A DNA stretch of 19,533 nucleotides from Opitutales bacterium (lineage in GTDB: Bacteria > Verrucomicrobiota > Verrucomicrobiia > Opitutales > Oceanipulchritudinaceae): positions 1 through 19,533 of the forward strand of contig SKLD01000562.1 of the NCBI GenBank assembly GCA_007123395.1, given 5' to 3'. This document shows positions 1 to 10,240 of this stretch, in pieces; positions within the stretch are counted from its first letter, which is position 1, and each line of letters opens with the position of its first letter. The notes under the pieces are model-generated. The model was not told where the DNA came from. It saw nothing but the letters and a program-made list of their open reading frames with translations, and did no database searches. The position numbers and the translations under genes are program-made.

Positions 1-170
1 CCACACAATACCACTCGCCGTTGCAAGCACGTCAGACCGATAAACCGGTGCCCGCACCCCCGCCCCAACCGCCACAGCGCACACGGAGGTGCGCCCCCCA
101 TCCGCCGACGACCACACACACCATGGAGCGCGCGGCTCCGCCCGCGCCACGCAACGGGCATGCGCGCAGT

Positions 171-213
171 CCCGGCCCGCGCCCGCATCCACCCGCAGCA
201 CCCCCAACCACCC
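171..213 (-). other. G-quadruplex-like motif downstream of tatC
   Basis: On the minus strand, which is the sense strand of tatC, there are six runs of three or more G. On the plus strand these are the C runs at 171-173, 176-178, 182-184, 192-194, 201-205 and 211-213. They are separated by 2, 3, 7, 6 and 5 bases, which fits the usual G3+N1-7 folding pattern. The motif starts about 9 bases after the tatC stop codon, so it would lie in the tatC 3' untranslated RNA. No conventional hairpin plus T-run terminator was seen here. The rest of 1-221 is C-rich on the plus strand and shows no convincing gene. Confidence 0.4.
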
Positions 214-221
214 GCGACGGC

Positions 222-1085
222 TCACCAACCTTCCGCCGCCTCGCGCTCGGCGCGGCGGCGTTCCACTTTGCTGCCGAGGTAGATCGCCGTCTCATAGAGG
301 AGCGACATCGGCACGGCGAGAAAGAGGAAAGTGATTGGATCGGGCGTCGGGGTGATAATGGCGGCGAGAACGAGAAAGAGGACGATGCTGTAGCGGCGGA
401 AGCGCCTGAGCTGGTCGGTGTTGAGGATGCCGATGTAGATGCAGAGGACAATAATCAGCGGCAGCTCGAAGGCCAGCCCGACGCCGAGGACGGCGAAGGT
501 GAGCAATCCGTAGTAGCTGCTTGCCGTGACGAAGAGCTGGAAGCCGAGCATGTCGTTGAACACGACGCTTGCACGCAGGCCCGCGGGCAGGAGGACAAAG
601 AAGCTGAAGGTCGCGCCGAGGAGAAAGAGGCCAAGTGCGGCGGCGCAACCGGGACGCAGCATGCGCTTCTCCGCCGGCGTGAGACCGGGCGCGACGAAGC
701 TGCCGAAGAAGTAGAGAATGACGGGAAGCGCCAGACCGAGCCCGCCGATGAGCATGAGCTGGAAGATGACCGAAAACACCCCGAGAAACGAAGTGTTGAT
801 AAGGCCCTCCATCGTGACGTGTTCGTAGCCGCGCGTGGCAAACTCGTAGGGCCAGAGCAGCAGCCGCGCGAAGGCGGTAAGAAAGACCATGACAAGGACG
901 CAGCCCAAGCCAAAGGCGATGAGCGACTTGGCAATCGTCCAGCGCAACTCTTCGAGGTGCTCGAGCAGAGTCATGCCCTCCGACGCATCGGCGTCGTCCA
1001 TGAGTTCGACCTCTTCGCCCGGTTCTTCGGATGCGCCGCGAAGCGCGGTTGGATTCTCCCCGTCCATACCTTCAGACTTGTGCAT
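222..1085 (-). CDS. tatC: Sec-independent protein translocase subunit TatC
   Basis: 287 residues. TatC is the multi-spanning membrane subunit of the twin-arginine translocase; it binds twin-arginine signal peptides and recruits TatA to export folded proteins. The sequence shows the hallmark HLEELR motif (residues 43-48), then about six hydrophobic segments with the family pattern, including a TPTPDPIT-type stretch before the last membrane span. Before the motif is an unusually acidic extension of about 36 residues, rich in Glu and Asp. An alternative start is Met7 (at 1067), so the exact start is uncertain. No tatA or tatB gene is visible in the window. tatC is divergent from ppdK across a 153-bp gap. 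Family assignment is secure. Confidence 0.95.
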   Translation of the reverse strand: MHKSEGMDGENPTALRGASEEPGEEVELMDDADASEGMTLLEHLEELRWTIAKSLIAFGLGCVLVMVFLTAFARLLLWPYEFATRGYEHVTMEGLINTSFLGVFSVIFQLMLIGGLGLALPVILYFFGSFVAPGLTPAEKRMLRPGCAAALGLFLLGATFSFFVLLPAGLRASVVFNDMLGFQLFVTASSYYGLLTFAVLGVGLAFELPLIIVLCIYIGILNTDQLRRFRRYSIVLFLVLAAIITPTPDPITFLFLAVPMSLLYETAIYLGSKVERRRAEREAAEGW

Positions 1086-1140
1086 TCACCGAAAACCGCG
1101 GACAATCGACCTTAAGGGCATGCAAGGCAATGTCTTTCCG

Positions 1141-1168
1141 TTGACACTACCGAACCGCGCTCTATCTT
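1141..1168 (+). promoter_or_regulatory. sigma-70-type promoter of ppdK
   Basis: A perfect -35 box TTGACA at 1141-1146 is followed, after 16 bases, by TATCTT at 1163-1168 (four of six consensus positions). The predicted transcription start is near 1175, giving a leader of about 64 bases before the ppdK ATG. It is the best-looking promoter in the window. Function is inferred from the sequence pattern only. Confidence 0.6.
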
Positions 1169-1193
1169 GCGCTGTTTTTCTCAACAATGAAAC

Positions 1194-1207
1194 GTCCCGC
1201 GCGGGAC
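1194..1207. promoter_or_regulatory. 14-bp perfect palindrome in the ppdK leader
   Basis: GTCCCGC directly abuts its reverse complement GCGGGAC, giving a perfect palindrome. It lies about 20 bases downstream of the predicted transcription start and 31 bases before the ppdK start codon. The position would suit a repressor operator or a leader hairpin. GC-rich palindromes can arise by chance in DNA of this composition, so the role is unproven. Confidence 0.3.
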
Positions 1208-1238
1208 ACTAAACCACTAAAGAAAAGATACAGCGAGC

Positions 1239-4013
<2,775 letters not shown>

Positions 4014-4045
4014 GGCCCGGCGTATCTACGGCACCCTTTGCCACC

Positions 4046-4082
4046 AGCCCCCGTCGCACCTCCGCGGCGGGGGCTTTTTTTT
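4046..4082 (+). terminator. rho-independent terminator of ppdK
   Basis: A 12-bp stem (4046-4057 with 4064-4075, one G-U pair) with a 6-base loop is followed directly by a run of T to 4082. It begins 32 bases after the ppdK stop codon. Confidence 0.9.
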
Positions 4083-4107
4083 GCGTCGCCGACGTCTTGT
4101 CTGCGTG

Positions 4108-4137
4108 AAAAAGGGGAGCGGCCGGGCTCCCCCTTTT
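4108..4137 (-). terminator. terminator of pyrE (minus strand)
   Basis: Read on the minus strand, a 7-bp GC stem (4132-4126 with 4119-4113) and 6-base loop is followed by five T residues (4112-4108). It lies just beyond the pyrE stop codon. Flanking A/T tracts extend the pairing with a one-base bulge, so weak activity in both directions is possible. Confidence 0.65.
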
Positions 4138-4156
4138 ATGGGATGGTTCGCCTTCC

Positions 4157-4729
4157 CTACGAGCCTGGTTTGACGGCGGGTATGTTGCGTAGTTCGGGAG
4201 GGAGATTGTCCGGTTCGTAGGTGGGGAAATTCATCTCGAGGAGGGAGACAAGAGGCGCTTCAAAGCGCGCCGCGCCGGCGCTGCGGTCGACGAGGACGGC
4301 GACGGCGGCGGCGGTGCCTCCGCGGCTGTCGACGAGGTCGATGGTCTCGCGCACGCGTCCGCCGCGGGTAATGACGTCTTCGACGATGAGAACGCGTTCG
4401 CCGTTGGCGATGCGGAAGTTCCGGCGCAAGGCAAGGCGGTCGTTGTCTTTCTCGGCGAAGATGTAGCGTTTGCCGAGTTGGCGGGCGACTTCCTGGCCGA
4501 TGACAAGCCCGCCCATGGCAGGGGCGATGACGGTATCGCAATCAAGGTCGGCGGGCAGTTTGGCAATCAGCATTTCGGCGAGCCGTGTGACGTGGCCGAG
4601 GTGCTCGCACACACGCGCGCACTGGAAAAAGTGGCCGGAGCGCAGGCCCGAGCGCAGAATGAAGTGCCCTTCGAGGAGGGCACCGGTTTCGCGGAAAATG
4701 CCAAATACCTCAGCGTCGGTTTGTGTCAT
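4157..4729 (-). CDS. pyrE: orotate phosphoribosyltransferase
   Basis: 190 residues, the normal length for the family. Transfers the phosphoribosyl group of PRPP to orotate to give orotidine 5'-phosphate in de novo pyrimidine synthesis. The PRPP-binding signature is visible as VLIVEDVITRGG (residues 113-124; the acidic pair is Glu117-Asp118). The N-terminal half carries the family pattern LRSGLRSGHFFQC and the APAMGGLVIGQEVAR stretch. The Arg in VITRGG replaces the Thr or Ser more often seen. No other pyrimidine gene is nearby. The gene converges on ppdK and lies 211 bp downstream of the threonine aldolase gene on the same strand. Confidence 0.92.
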   Translation of the reverse strand: MTQTDAEVFGIFRETGALLEGHFILRSGLRSGHFFQCARVCEHLGHVTRLAEMLIAKLPADLDCDTVIAPAMGGLVIGQEVARQLGKRYIFAEKDNDRLALRRNFRIANGERVLIVEDVITRGGRVRETIDLVDSRGGTAAAVAVLVDRSAGAARFEAPLVSLLEMNFPTYEPDNLPPELRNIPAVKPGS

Positions 4730-4827
4730 ACCCCAAGACCCAACGGATTTTCGCGCGCAGGCAACGGGAAAACGCGCTGTCGTATTCGCATAAACCGGCG
4801 CGGAAAGGCGCGGGCGTCAGCATGGTG

Positions 4828-4843
4828 CGGACCGGCGGACCGG
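4828..4843. repeat. 8-bp tandem duplication (CGGACCGG x2)
   Basis: Two adjacent perfect copies of CGGACCGG lie in the pyrE/threonine aldolase spacer. This is a minor local feature with no evident function. Confidence 0.5.
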
Positions 4844-4895
4844 CCTGCGAAGATCCCGGCCGAGTCGAGGTCCCGCACCTGCGGAGTCCGTGCGC

Positions 4896-4913
4896 ATCCG
4901 GTTTATCCGGTTT
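4896..4913. repeat. 9-bp tandem duplication (ATCCGGTTT x2)
   Basis: Two adjacent perfect copies of ATCCGGTTT lie 28 bases beyond the threonine aldolase stop codon. CCGGTTTAT within them (4898-4906) is the inverse of ATAAACCGG near 4791-4799, so a weak long-range stem across the spacer is possible. No T-run follows. Confidence 0.5.
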
Positions 4914-4940
4914 CCATCGTGGCCGCGCCGGGCACTGCGC

Positions 4941-6020
4941 TCAGTGGCGTATGACGGGGATTCTGGCGGAAAGGTCTTCGCCGGATGCAGCCACTTCGGC
5001 GAGGTCGCCGAGGAAGGCATCAACGTCTTCCCCGCGGGTATCCCAGCTGCACATGAGGCGGCAACCACCGGCGGCGATGAAGTCGTAGAAGGTCCAGCCG
5101 CGGGCGTAGAGGCCGGTGATGATGGCGTCGTCCCAGCGCACAAAAACACTGTTGGCCTCGCGGGGAAAGAGGACGGTGCCGATGCCGAGTCGTCGGATGC
5201 CTTCTTCGAGACGGGCGGCGGCGGCGTTGGCGGCGGCGGCATGGCGCAGCCATGCACCGTCTTTGAGGACGCCGAGCCACGGCGCGCTGAGGTAGCGCAT
5301 TTTGGAGGCGAGCTGCCCGGCTTGTTTGCAGCGGTATTCAAACTCGGCGGCGAGACGCTTGTCGAAGAAGACGATGGCTTCACCGAGCATCATACCGTTC
5401 TTCGTGCCGCCGAAGCAGAGGACGTCGACGCCCGCGCGCCACGTGATGTCCTTGGGCGCACAACCGAGAGAGACGACGGCGTTGGCGAAGCGCGCGCCGT
5501 CCATGTGCATCTTGAGGCCGAGCCCGTGGGTGATGGCACCGAGTTCGCGGAGGGCGTCGGGCCGGTAGACGGTGCCGACTTCGGTCGCCTGCGTTACGCT
5601 GAGGACCCGGGGCTTTGGAAAGTGCAGGTCGGAGCGGCGGTGGACGATGGATTCGACGGCGTCGGGCGGGATGCGCCCGCCTTCGCCGGGGGCGAGAAGA
5701 ATTTTTGAACCGCCGCTGTAAAATTCGGGGGCACCGCATTCGTCCGTCTCGATGTGGGCGAGTTCGTGGCAGATGACGCTGTGGTAGCTGTGGCACAGGC
5801 TGGCAAGGGCGAGCGAGTTGGCAGCGGTGCCGTTGAAGGCAAAAAACACCTCGCAATCAGTCTCGAAAATTTCGCGGAAGCGCTCGCAGGCGCGGGCGGT
5901 GTGGCTGTCGTTACCGTAGGCGGGGGAGTGATCATGACGCGCCGCCTCGATGGCTTCCCATGCTTCGGGGCAGATACCCGCGTTGTTATCGCTGGCAAAA
6001 TTGCGCAGGCGCTCGTTCAT
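4941..6020 (-). CDS. ltaE: low-specificity L-threonine aldolase
   Basis: 359 residues. A PLP-dependent enzyme of fold type I that splits L-threonine or L-allo-threonine to glycine and acetaldehyde; close relatives also act on other beta-hydroxy amino acids. Visible motifs are the start SDNNAGICPEAWEAI, the PLP-contacting FNGTAANSLAL, His85 in CHELAHIETDE, Asp174 in HMDGARFANA, and the Schiff-base lysine Lys207 in CFGGTKNGMM. Length and motif order are normal. Stereospecificity cannot be judged from sequence alone. The start codon has no clear Shine-Dalgarno. The gene is divergent from the coiled-coil response regulator gene over a 276-bp spacer in which no promoter was called confidently. Confidence 0.9.
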   Translation of the reverse strand: MNERLRNFASDNNAGICPEAWEAIEAARHDHSPAYGNDSHTARACERFREIFETDCEVFFAFNGTAANSLALASLCHSYHSVICHELAHIETDECGAPEFYSGGSKILLAPGEGGRIPPDAVESIVHRRSDLHFPKPRVLSVTQATEVGTVYRPDALRELGAITHGLGLKMHMDGARFANAVVSLGCAPKDITWRAGVDVLCFGGTKNGMMLGEAIVFFDKRLAAEFEYRCKQAGQLASKMRYLSAPWLGVLKDGAWLRHAAAANAAAARLEEGIRRLGIGTVLFPREANSVFVRWDDAIITGLYARGWTFYDFIAAGGCRLMCSWDTRGEDVDAFLGDLAEVAASGEDLSARIPVIRH

Positions 6021-6296
6021 GGGCAGAACTCTGCGGCTGGTTTTACGTGGGTCAACCCCATGGAAAAGTCCATAAATCCGGGAATTGCCGGAACCGATTG
6101 TAACGGCGTGTTAAAACCGCCGCGCGCCGAAGGTTTTTTTCACCACCGGATTGAAGTTTTTCCGCACGACGGAGTTAATACAGAGGTGAATGTGAAATCT
6201 ATACCCTGCCTTTTGACGATTGGACGACCGCCGGGCGGCCGCGTCCGGACCATTCGTCCTAATACGGGATTGCTTGTGCGCGGGTAGGCTGCGTGG

Positions 6297-7427
6297 ATGG
6301 AAGGGACAATGCCAAGAGTTCTAGTAGTCGACGACGCAAAGGGTGTTCACGAGATGATGGCCACGCTCTTTGCGACCATGGATGTGGAGGCACTTCACGC
6401 CACTTCGGCGACGGAGGCACTGGAGATTTTCAAGCGTGAGAGCGTTGATGTCGTGCTCACCGATGTGCGTATGGAACGCATTGATGGCATCACATTTCTG
6501 CGGAAACTCAAGAAACTCGACGACGACGTGGTGGTGATCGTGATGACGGCGTTCGACCGCAAGGAAGACATCCTCGCCGCACTCAAGCTCGGGGCCTTCG
6601 ACTTCTTTATCAAGCCGTTCTCTGTCAGTGAATTCAAAGAAAGTCTGGCCCGCGCCTTCGAGGAGCGGGCGCGGCGCGACGCCGGCCTTGGCGGGGCGGA
6701 CGCGGAGGCGCTCGATTCGCTTCGCGTGCAGTTGGAGGAAAAGGAAGCCACCTTAAAGGAGCGGGAGGAGGCGCTCGCCGCAGCGAAGAAGGCGGTCGCG
6801 GACGGCGGCAAAGATTCGGACGGCGGCACCGGTTCCGGCGAGCGCGAGCGGATACTCGCGGCGCGCGAGAAGGCAATAGCGGAGGCCGAGGCCGAGGTGG
6901 CGAAGGCCCAGGCCGAGATCGAGCGGAAGCTTCTCGCGATCGATGAATTTTCTTCCTTCGACGGCGGCGCGCCGAAGGCGGAGGCGGCGCCCGCGCCGGG
7001 CCCCGAGCCGAATCCGGCCGCGCATGGCGATAACAGTGCCAAACTCAAGGCCCTCGCCGAGCGCGAGGCACTCCTCGCCGAACGCGAAGCTTTTCTTGAG
7101 CAAAGCGAGAACGCTCTCTTCGAGAAGGGCCAGGAGCTGCAAGAATTGGAAACGGAGTTGGAGCACATGCGGGATCATTTGGAGGCGCAGGGTGCGAAGA
7201 GCGGCCCTGTCCCCGTCTCCAAGGAAGCAGCGGAGGAAATCGAGGCGCAGAAGACCGAACTCGCCGCACGCACCCGCGAACTCGAAAAACGCGAACGTGA
7301 GTTGAACGACGGTCTCGCCGCTCTTGCCAAACGTGAGAAGCAACTGGCCCGCAGCGAAGCGCTCGTGCGGGCACGTGAGAAATACCTCGAAGCAAGCGAG
7401 AGCATCCTCTTTGAAAAAGAAGATTGA
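6297..7427 (+). CDS. response regulator with long C-terminal coiled coil
   Basis: 376 residues. The N-terminal receiver domain (about 5-125) has every key residue: Asp12/Asp13, phosphoacceptor Asp56, Thr84 and Lys106 in FFIKPF. It should therefore be phosphorylatable. No DNA-binding output domain follows. The rest is a highly charged Glu/Lys/Arg/Ala coiled coil, interrupted by a Pro/Gly/Ala-rich hinge near 225-245. A motif of the form REa(F/Y)LExSExxLFEK occurs twice, at 263-277 and 360-374, the second just before the stop codon. The start may be Met5 (6309) rather than Met1. Only 35 bp separate it from the protease gene, so it may lead that operon. The output is probably protein-protein contact or scaffolding (inference). 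Confidence 0.85.
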   Translation: MEGTMPRVLVVDDAKGVHEMMATLFATMDVEALHATSATEALEIFKRESVDVVLTDVRMERIDGITFLRKLKKLDDDVVVIVMTAFDRKEDILAALKLGAFDFFIKPFSVSEFKESLARAFEERARRDAGLGGADAEALDSLRVQLEEKEATLKEREEALAAAKKAVADGGKDSDGGTGSGERERILAAREKAIAEAEAEVAKAQAEIERKLLAIDEFSSFDGGAPKAEAAPAPGPEPNPAAHGDNSAKLKALAEREALLAEREAFLEQSENALFEKGQELQELETELEHMRDHLEAQGAKSGPVPVSKEAAEEIEAQKTELAARTRELEKRERELNDGLAALAKREKQLARSEALVRAREKYLEASESILFEKED

Positions 7428-7462
7428 AGAGGAAAAACCTTCAGTACCTTTAGTTTCCGCGC

Positions 7463-7924
7463 ATGACCGGTCACATGACCATTGGTTGGAAGGAAAACAT
7501 TGCTCTGCCCGACTGGGGCATCGACGCCATGACGGCTAAGCTCGACACGGGCGCGCGTGGCTCTGCCATTGATGTCGCCCGCATTGAGATGCTTGACGAC
7601 AACCGCGTCCGGTTTGACGTCATTCTCGACCGCGGCGCGGCGACGCGTTTCCGCACGGTGGAGGCGGAGATCGCGGGTGAGGTGCGTGTCCGCTCCAGCA
7701 ACGGCATCCTGCAGCGGCGCGTGCGTGTGCGTACCCGCGTGCTCCTCGGCGGGGTCGAGAAGGTGACCGAATTTTCTCTCGTCTCGCGTAAGCGCATGAT
7801 CCATCGTGTTCTCCTCGGGCGCCGGTTCATGGGCGGGTCGTTTCTAGTGGATAGCGGACGGCGCTACGTCCTCGGTAAACCGCTCTCGGCAAAGAAAAAG
7901 AAAAGGGCCCGGAAGCATCCATGA
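7463..7924 (+). CDS. RimK-associated retropepsin-like protease (COG4067 / Zn_protease family)
   Basis: 153 residues. The family is an aspartic-protease-like (retropepsin) fold often encoded next to RimK-type ATP-grasp ligases; the same family provides RimB in the Pseudomonas rimABK system. The active-site motif AKLDTGARGSA is clear (Asp28-Thr29-Gly30), preceded by the characteristic IGWKENIALPDWGI start. Further family features are the VRVRTRVLLGG and LLGRRFM stretches near the C terminus. The tail is Lys/Arg-rich. A second in-frame ATG at 7475 better matches the usual family start. The stop codon overlaps the RimK start by 4 bp (ATGA), suggesting translational coupling. The substrate is unknown. 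Confidence 0.85.
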   Translation: MTGHMTIGWKENIALPDWGIDAMTAKLDTGARGSAIDVARIEMLDDNRVRFDVILDRGAATRFRTVEAEIAGEVRVRSSNGILQRRVRVRTRVLLGGVEKVTEFSLVSRKRMIHRVLLGRRFMGGSFLVDSGRRYVLGKPLSAKKKKRARKHP

Positions 7925-9147
7925 GTCCGACAACAAAAACAGCGCCGCGCGAGCCCATGAAGCTCGCCGTCCTCTCGCGCAACCCTCGCCTCTACAGCAC
8001 GCGGCGGCTCGTCGAAGCGGCTCGTGCGCGCGGGCACAACTGCCGCGTTTTCGACACCCTGCGGTTCGGGCTGTTCGTCGAACATGCGAACCCGCAGCTG
8101 ACTTACCGCGGCAAGCGATTCGGCGAGATCGATGCGATCATCCCGCGTATCGGTGCCTCGATCAGCTTCTTCGGCGCAGCCATCGTGCGCCAGTTCGAGC
8201 AAACCGGTGTTTTCACTCCCAATTCGGCGACAAGCATCTCCACATCCCGTGACAAGCTGCGCTCGCTTCAGGTGCTCAGCCGTCACGATATCGGCATTGC
8301 CGCAAGCGCGTTTGTGCGCGACAAGCGGGACGTGCTCCCGGCTATTGCACGCGTCGGCGGAGCGCCTGTCATCATCAAACTGCTCGAAGGCACGCAGGGT
8401 GTCGGCGTTATCCTTGCGGATACAGAAAAGGTCGCCGAGACCATCATCGAGACCCTCCAGTCGACGCAGCAGAACGTGCTCATCCAGAAGTTTGTGAAAG
8501 AATCGAAGGGGCGCGACATCCGCGCGCTAGTCGTCGGTGACCGCGTGGTGGCGGCCATGCGCCGCCGCGCCATGGGCTCCGAATTCCGCAGCAACGTACA
8601 CCGCGGGGGCACGACCGAACCAGTGGAGCTACCCGACAACTATGTGCGCACCGCCGTTCGCGCCGCGCAAATCATCGGTCTGCGCGTAGCGGGGGTTGAC
8701 ATGCTTGAAGGCAGCGAGGGGCCGGTCATCATGGAGGTCAACTCCTCTCCGGGGCTGGAGGGCATCGAAAAGAGCACCGGCATCGACGTGGCCGGTGAGA
8801 TCGTCGACTACATCGCCGAGCACGCCCGCTTCAGTGACATTGACCTGCGGGAGCGCCTCAGCTTCGCGCGCGGCTACCTTGTCGCCGAGTTCAGCCTCGC
8901 CGCCGACTCCCCCCTCAACGGCTTGAGTCTCGCCGATTCCGGTCTGCGCGATCGCGGCATTGTCGTCATGAGCATCAACCGCCAAGGCCAGCACTACCCG
9001 GTGCCGCAGGGCAGCGACCGCCTGCAGGCCGGCGATGTTCTTCTCTGTTACGGCCCCAAGCTCTCGCTGCGCGAGTTCCTCCCCACGCTGCACTCCAGAC
9101 GCGCCGGACGCCGCCGCCGCAAAACCCCGAAACCAAAATCGCCGTGA
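7921..9147 (+). CDS. rimK: RimK-family ATP-grasp ligase with C-terminal RCK_C/TrkA_C-like domain
   Basis: 408 residues. The first 300 or so resemble E. coli RimK closely: it adds glutamate residues to the C terminus of ribosomal protein S6, using ATP. Visible elements are MKLAVLSRN (aligned with the E. coli start), IPRIGASISFFGAA, the ATP-binding KLLEGTQGVGV, GRDIRALVVGD, FRSNVHRGG, and the metal site VIMEVNSSPGLEGIEKSTGID. Residues of about 318-387 form an extra domain resembling the RCK_C/TrkA_C ligand-binding fold of potassium channel regulators (AEFSLAADSPLNGLSLAD then GSDRLQAGDVLLCYG). A basic tail follows. The chosen ATG at 7921 has GGAAG 6 bases upstream; 7957 is the alternative. Its stop codon overlaps the next start (GTGA). 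Confidence 0.9.
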   Translation: MSPTTKTAPREPMKLAVLSRNPRLYSTRRLVEAARARGHNCRVFDTLRFGLFVEHANPQLTYRGKRFGEIDAIIPRIGASISFFGAAIVRQFEQTGVFTPNSATSISTSRDKLRSLQVLSRHDIGIAASAFVRDKRDVLPAIARVGGAPVIIKLLEGTQGVGVILADTEKVAETIIETLQSTQQNVLIQKFVKESKGRDIRALVVGDRVVAAMRRRAMGSEFRSNVHRGGTTEPVELPDNYVRTAVRAAQIIGLRVAGVDMLEGSEGPVIMEVNSSPGLEGIEKSTGIDVAGEIVDYIAEHARFSDIDLRERLSFARGYLVAEFSLAADSPLNGLSLADSGLRDRGIVVMSINRQGQHYPVPQGSDRLQAGDVLLCYGPKLSLREFLPTLHSRRAGRRRRKTPKPKSP

Positions 9148-10211
9148 AAGACCGTACCCGGTTGCGTTTCGGCGGCGTGCCCGTGCCGCGCGGGCACACT
9201 GCCGACATCCGCCTCAAAATTTCCGAAACCTACACAGGCGAGGACGTCATCCTGCCCATCCGGGTGGCCCGCGCGAAGAAAGCCGGGAAGGTCGGGTTTG
9301 TCACCGCCGCCGTGCATGGCGACGAACTCAACGGCACCGGGATTATTCACGACTTCCTTTCCGACGGACCCGGTGATTTGCTCCGTGGCACCCTCGTCCT
9401 CGTGCCCGTCGTCAACGTCTTCGGCTTCGAGGGGAATGCCCGCTACATGCCCGACGGACGCGACCTCAACCGCTCCTTCCCCGGCATCGCGGCGGGTAGC
9501 CTCGCCGCCCGCGTCGCGCACACTCTCATGCGCGAAATCATCCTCAAGTGCGACTTCGGCATCGACCTGCATACCGCCGCTTTCCAGCGCACCAACTTTC
9601 CCAATGTGCGCGCCGACTTGCGCGACCCCGCCGTGCGCGAACTGGCCCACTCCTTTGGCTGCGCACTCGTTGTCGACGGCAAGGGCCCGGAAGGCTCGCT
9701 GCGCCGCGCCGCCTGTGCGGCCGGGGTGCCCACGATCATCCTCGAAGCGGGCGAGCCCTACAAGATCGAGCCCTCCGTCCTCGAAATCGGCGCGGGCGGC
9801 CTGCGTAACGTCCTCCGCCACTTCGGCATGCTTCCCGGCCCGGTGAGTAAGCCACCCTTCCTCTCCGACATCCGCAAAACCCTTTGGGTGCGCGCCGCTC
9901 AGGGCGGAATCCTGCGTTTCCATGTCGCCCCCGGAGATTTCGTCGATGCCGGGCAGCCGCTCGCCTCTATCCAAAGCCTCCTCGGCGAACACCGCGAAGT
10001 CATCCTCTCCCCGCGCGAGGGCATCATTCTCGGGATGACTACCATGCCCGGCGTCAAGCCCGGGGAACCTGTCTGCCACGTCGCTATCCCCTCCCGCAAC
10101 GTCGCCGCCCTCCGCCGCCAAATGAACCGCGCCAAAGAAGGCCTCCACCACCGCGCCCAGTCCGACCTCGCCACCAGCTTCTCCGTCAGCGACCACGACG
10201 CCCGCACCTGA
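9144..10211 (+). CDS. succinylglutamate desuccinylase/aspartoacylase-like zinc hydrolase
   Basis: 355 residues from a GTG start that overlaps the RimK stop by 4 bp. It belongs to the AstE/AspA family in the M14 zinc-carboxypeptidase clan. Zinc ligands are visible as HGDE (His58, Glu61) and DLHTA (His143). The family DGRDLNRSFPG motif and a likely catalytic Glu in IILEAGE are present. The last 120 residues form a beta-rich domain with a biotinyl/lipoyl-like flavour (GGILRFHVAPGDFVDAGQPLASI), common in this family. Being coupled to RimK rather than to arginine catabolism genes, it probably hydrolyses an amide bond made or used by the RimK system; this is inference. Classical AstE or aspartoacylase activity cannot be excluded. 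Confidence 0.87.
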   Translation: MKDRTRLRFGGVPVPRGHTADIRLKISETYTGEDVILPIRVARAKKAGKVGFVTAAVHGDELNGTGIIHDFLSDGPGDLLRGTLVLVPVVNVFGFEGNARYMPDGRDLNRSFPGIAAGSLAARVAHTLMREIILKCDFGIDLHTAAFQRTNFPNVRADLRDPAVRELAHSFGCALVVDGKGPEGSLRRAACAAGVPTIILEAGEPYKIEPSVLEIGAGGLRNVLRHFGMLPGPVSKPPFLSDIRKTLWVRAAQGGILRFHVAPGDFVDAGQPLASIQSLLGEHREVILSPREGIILGMTTMPGVKPGEPVCHVAIPSRNVAALRRQMNRAKEGLHHRAQSDLATSFSVSDHDART

Positions 10212-10240
10212 ACAACCCCGCCCAGCCTACCCCCGCCCCG

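Noticed and set aside
21..1115. Long plus-strand open frame opposite tatC
   Set aside because: It is the antisense shadow of tatC: GC-rich codon use keeps the opposite strand open. The protein is extremely Glu/Arg-rich with no recognisable family.
6021..6296. Possible promoters between the threonine aldolase and response regulator genes
   Set aside because: Several partial boxes (TTGAAG, TACAAT on the minus strand, TTGACG) occur, but none forms a properly spaced pair with acceptable consensus match.
7464..7473. 10-bp palindrome TGACCGGTCA at the protease start codon
   Set aside because: It lies within the first codons of the gene and a palindrome this short is expected by chance in a window of this size.
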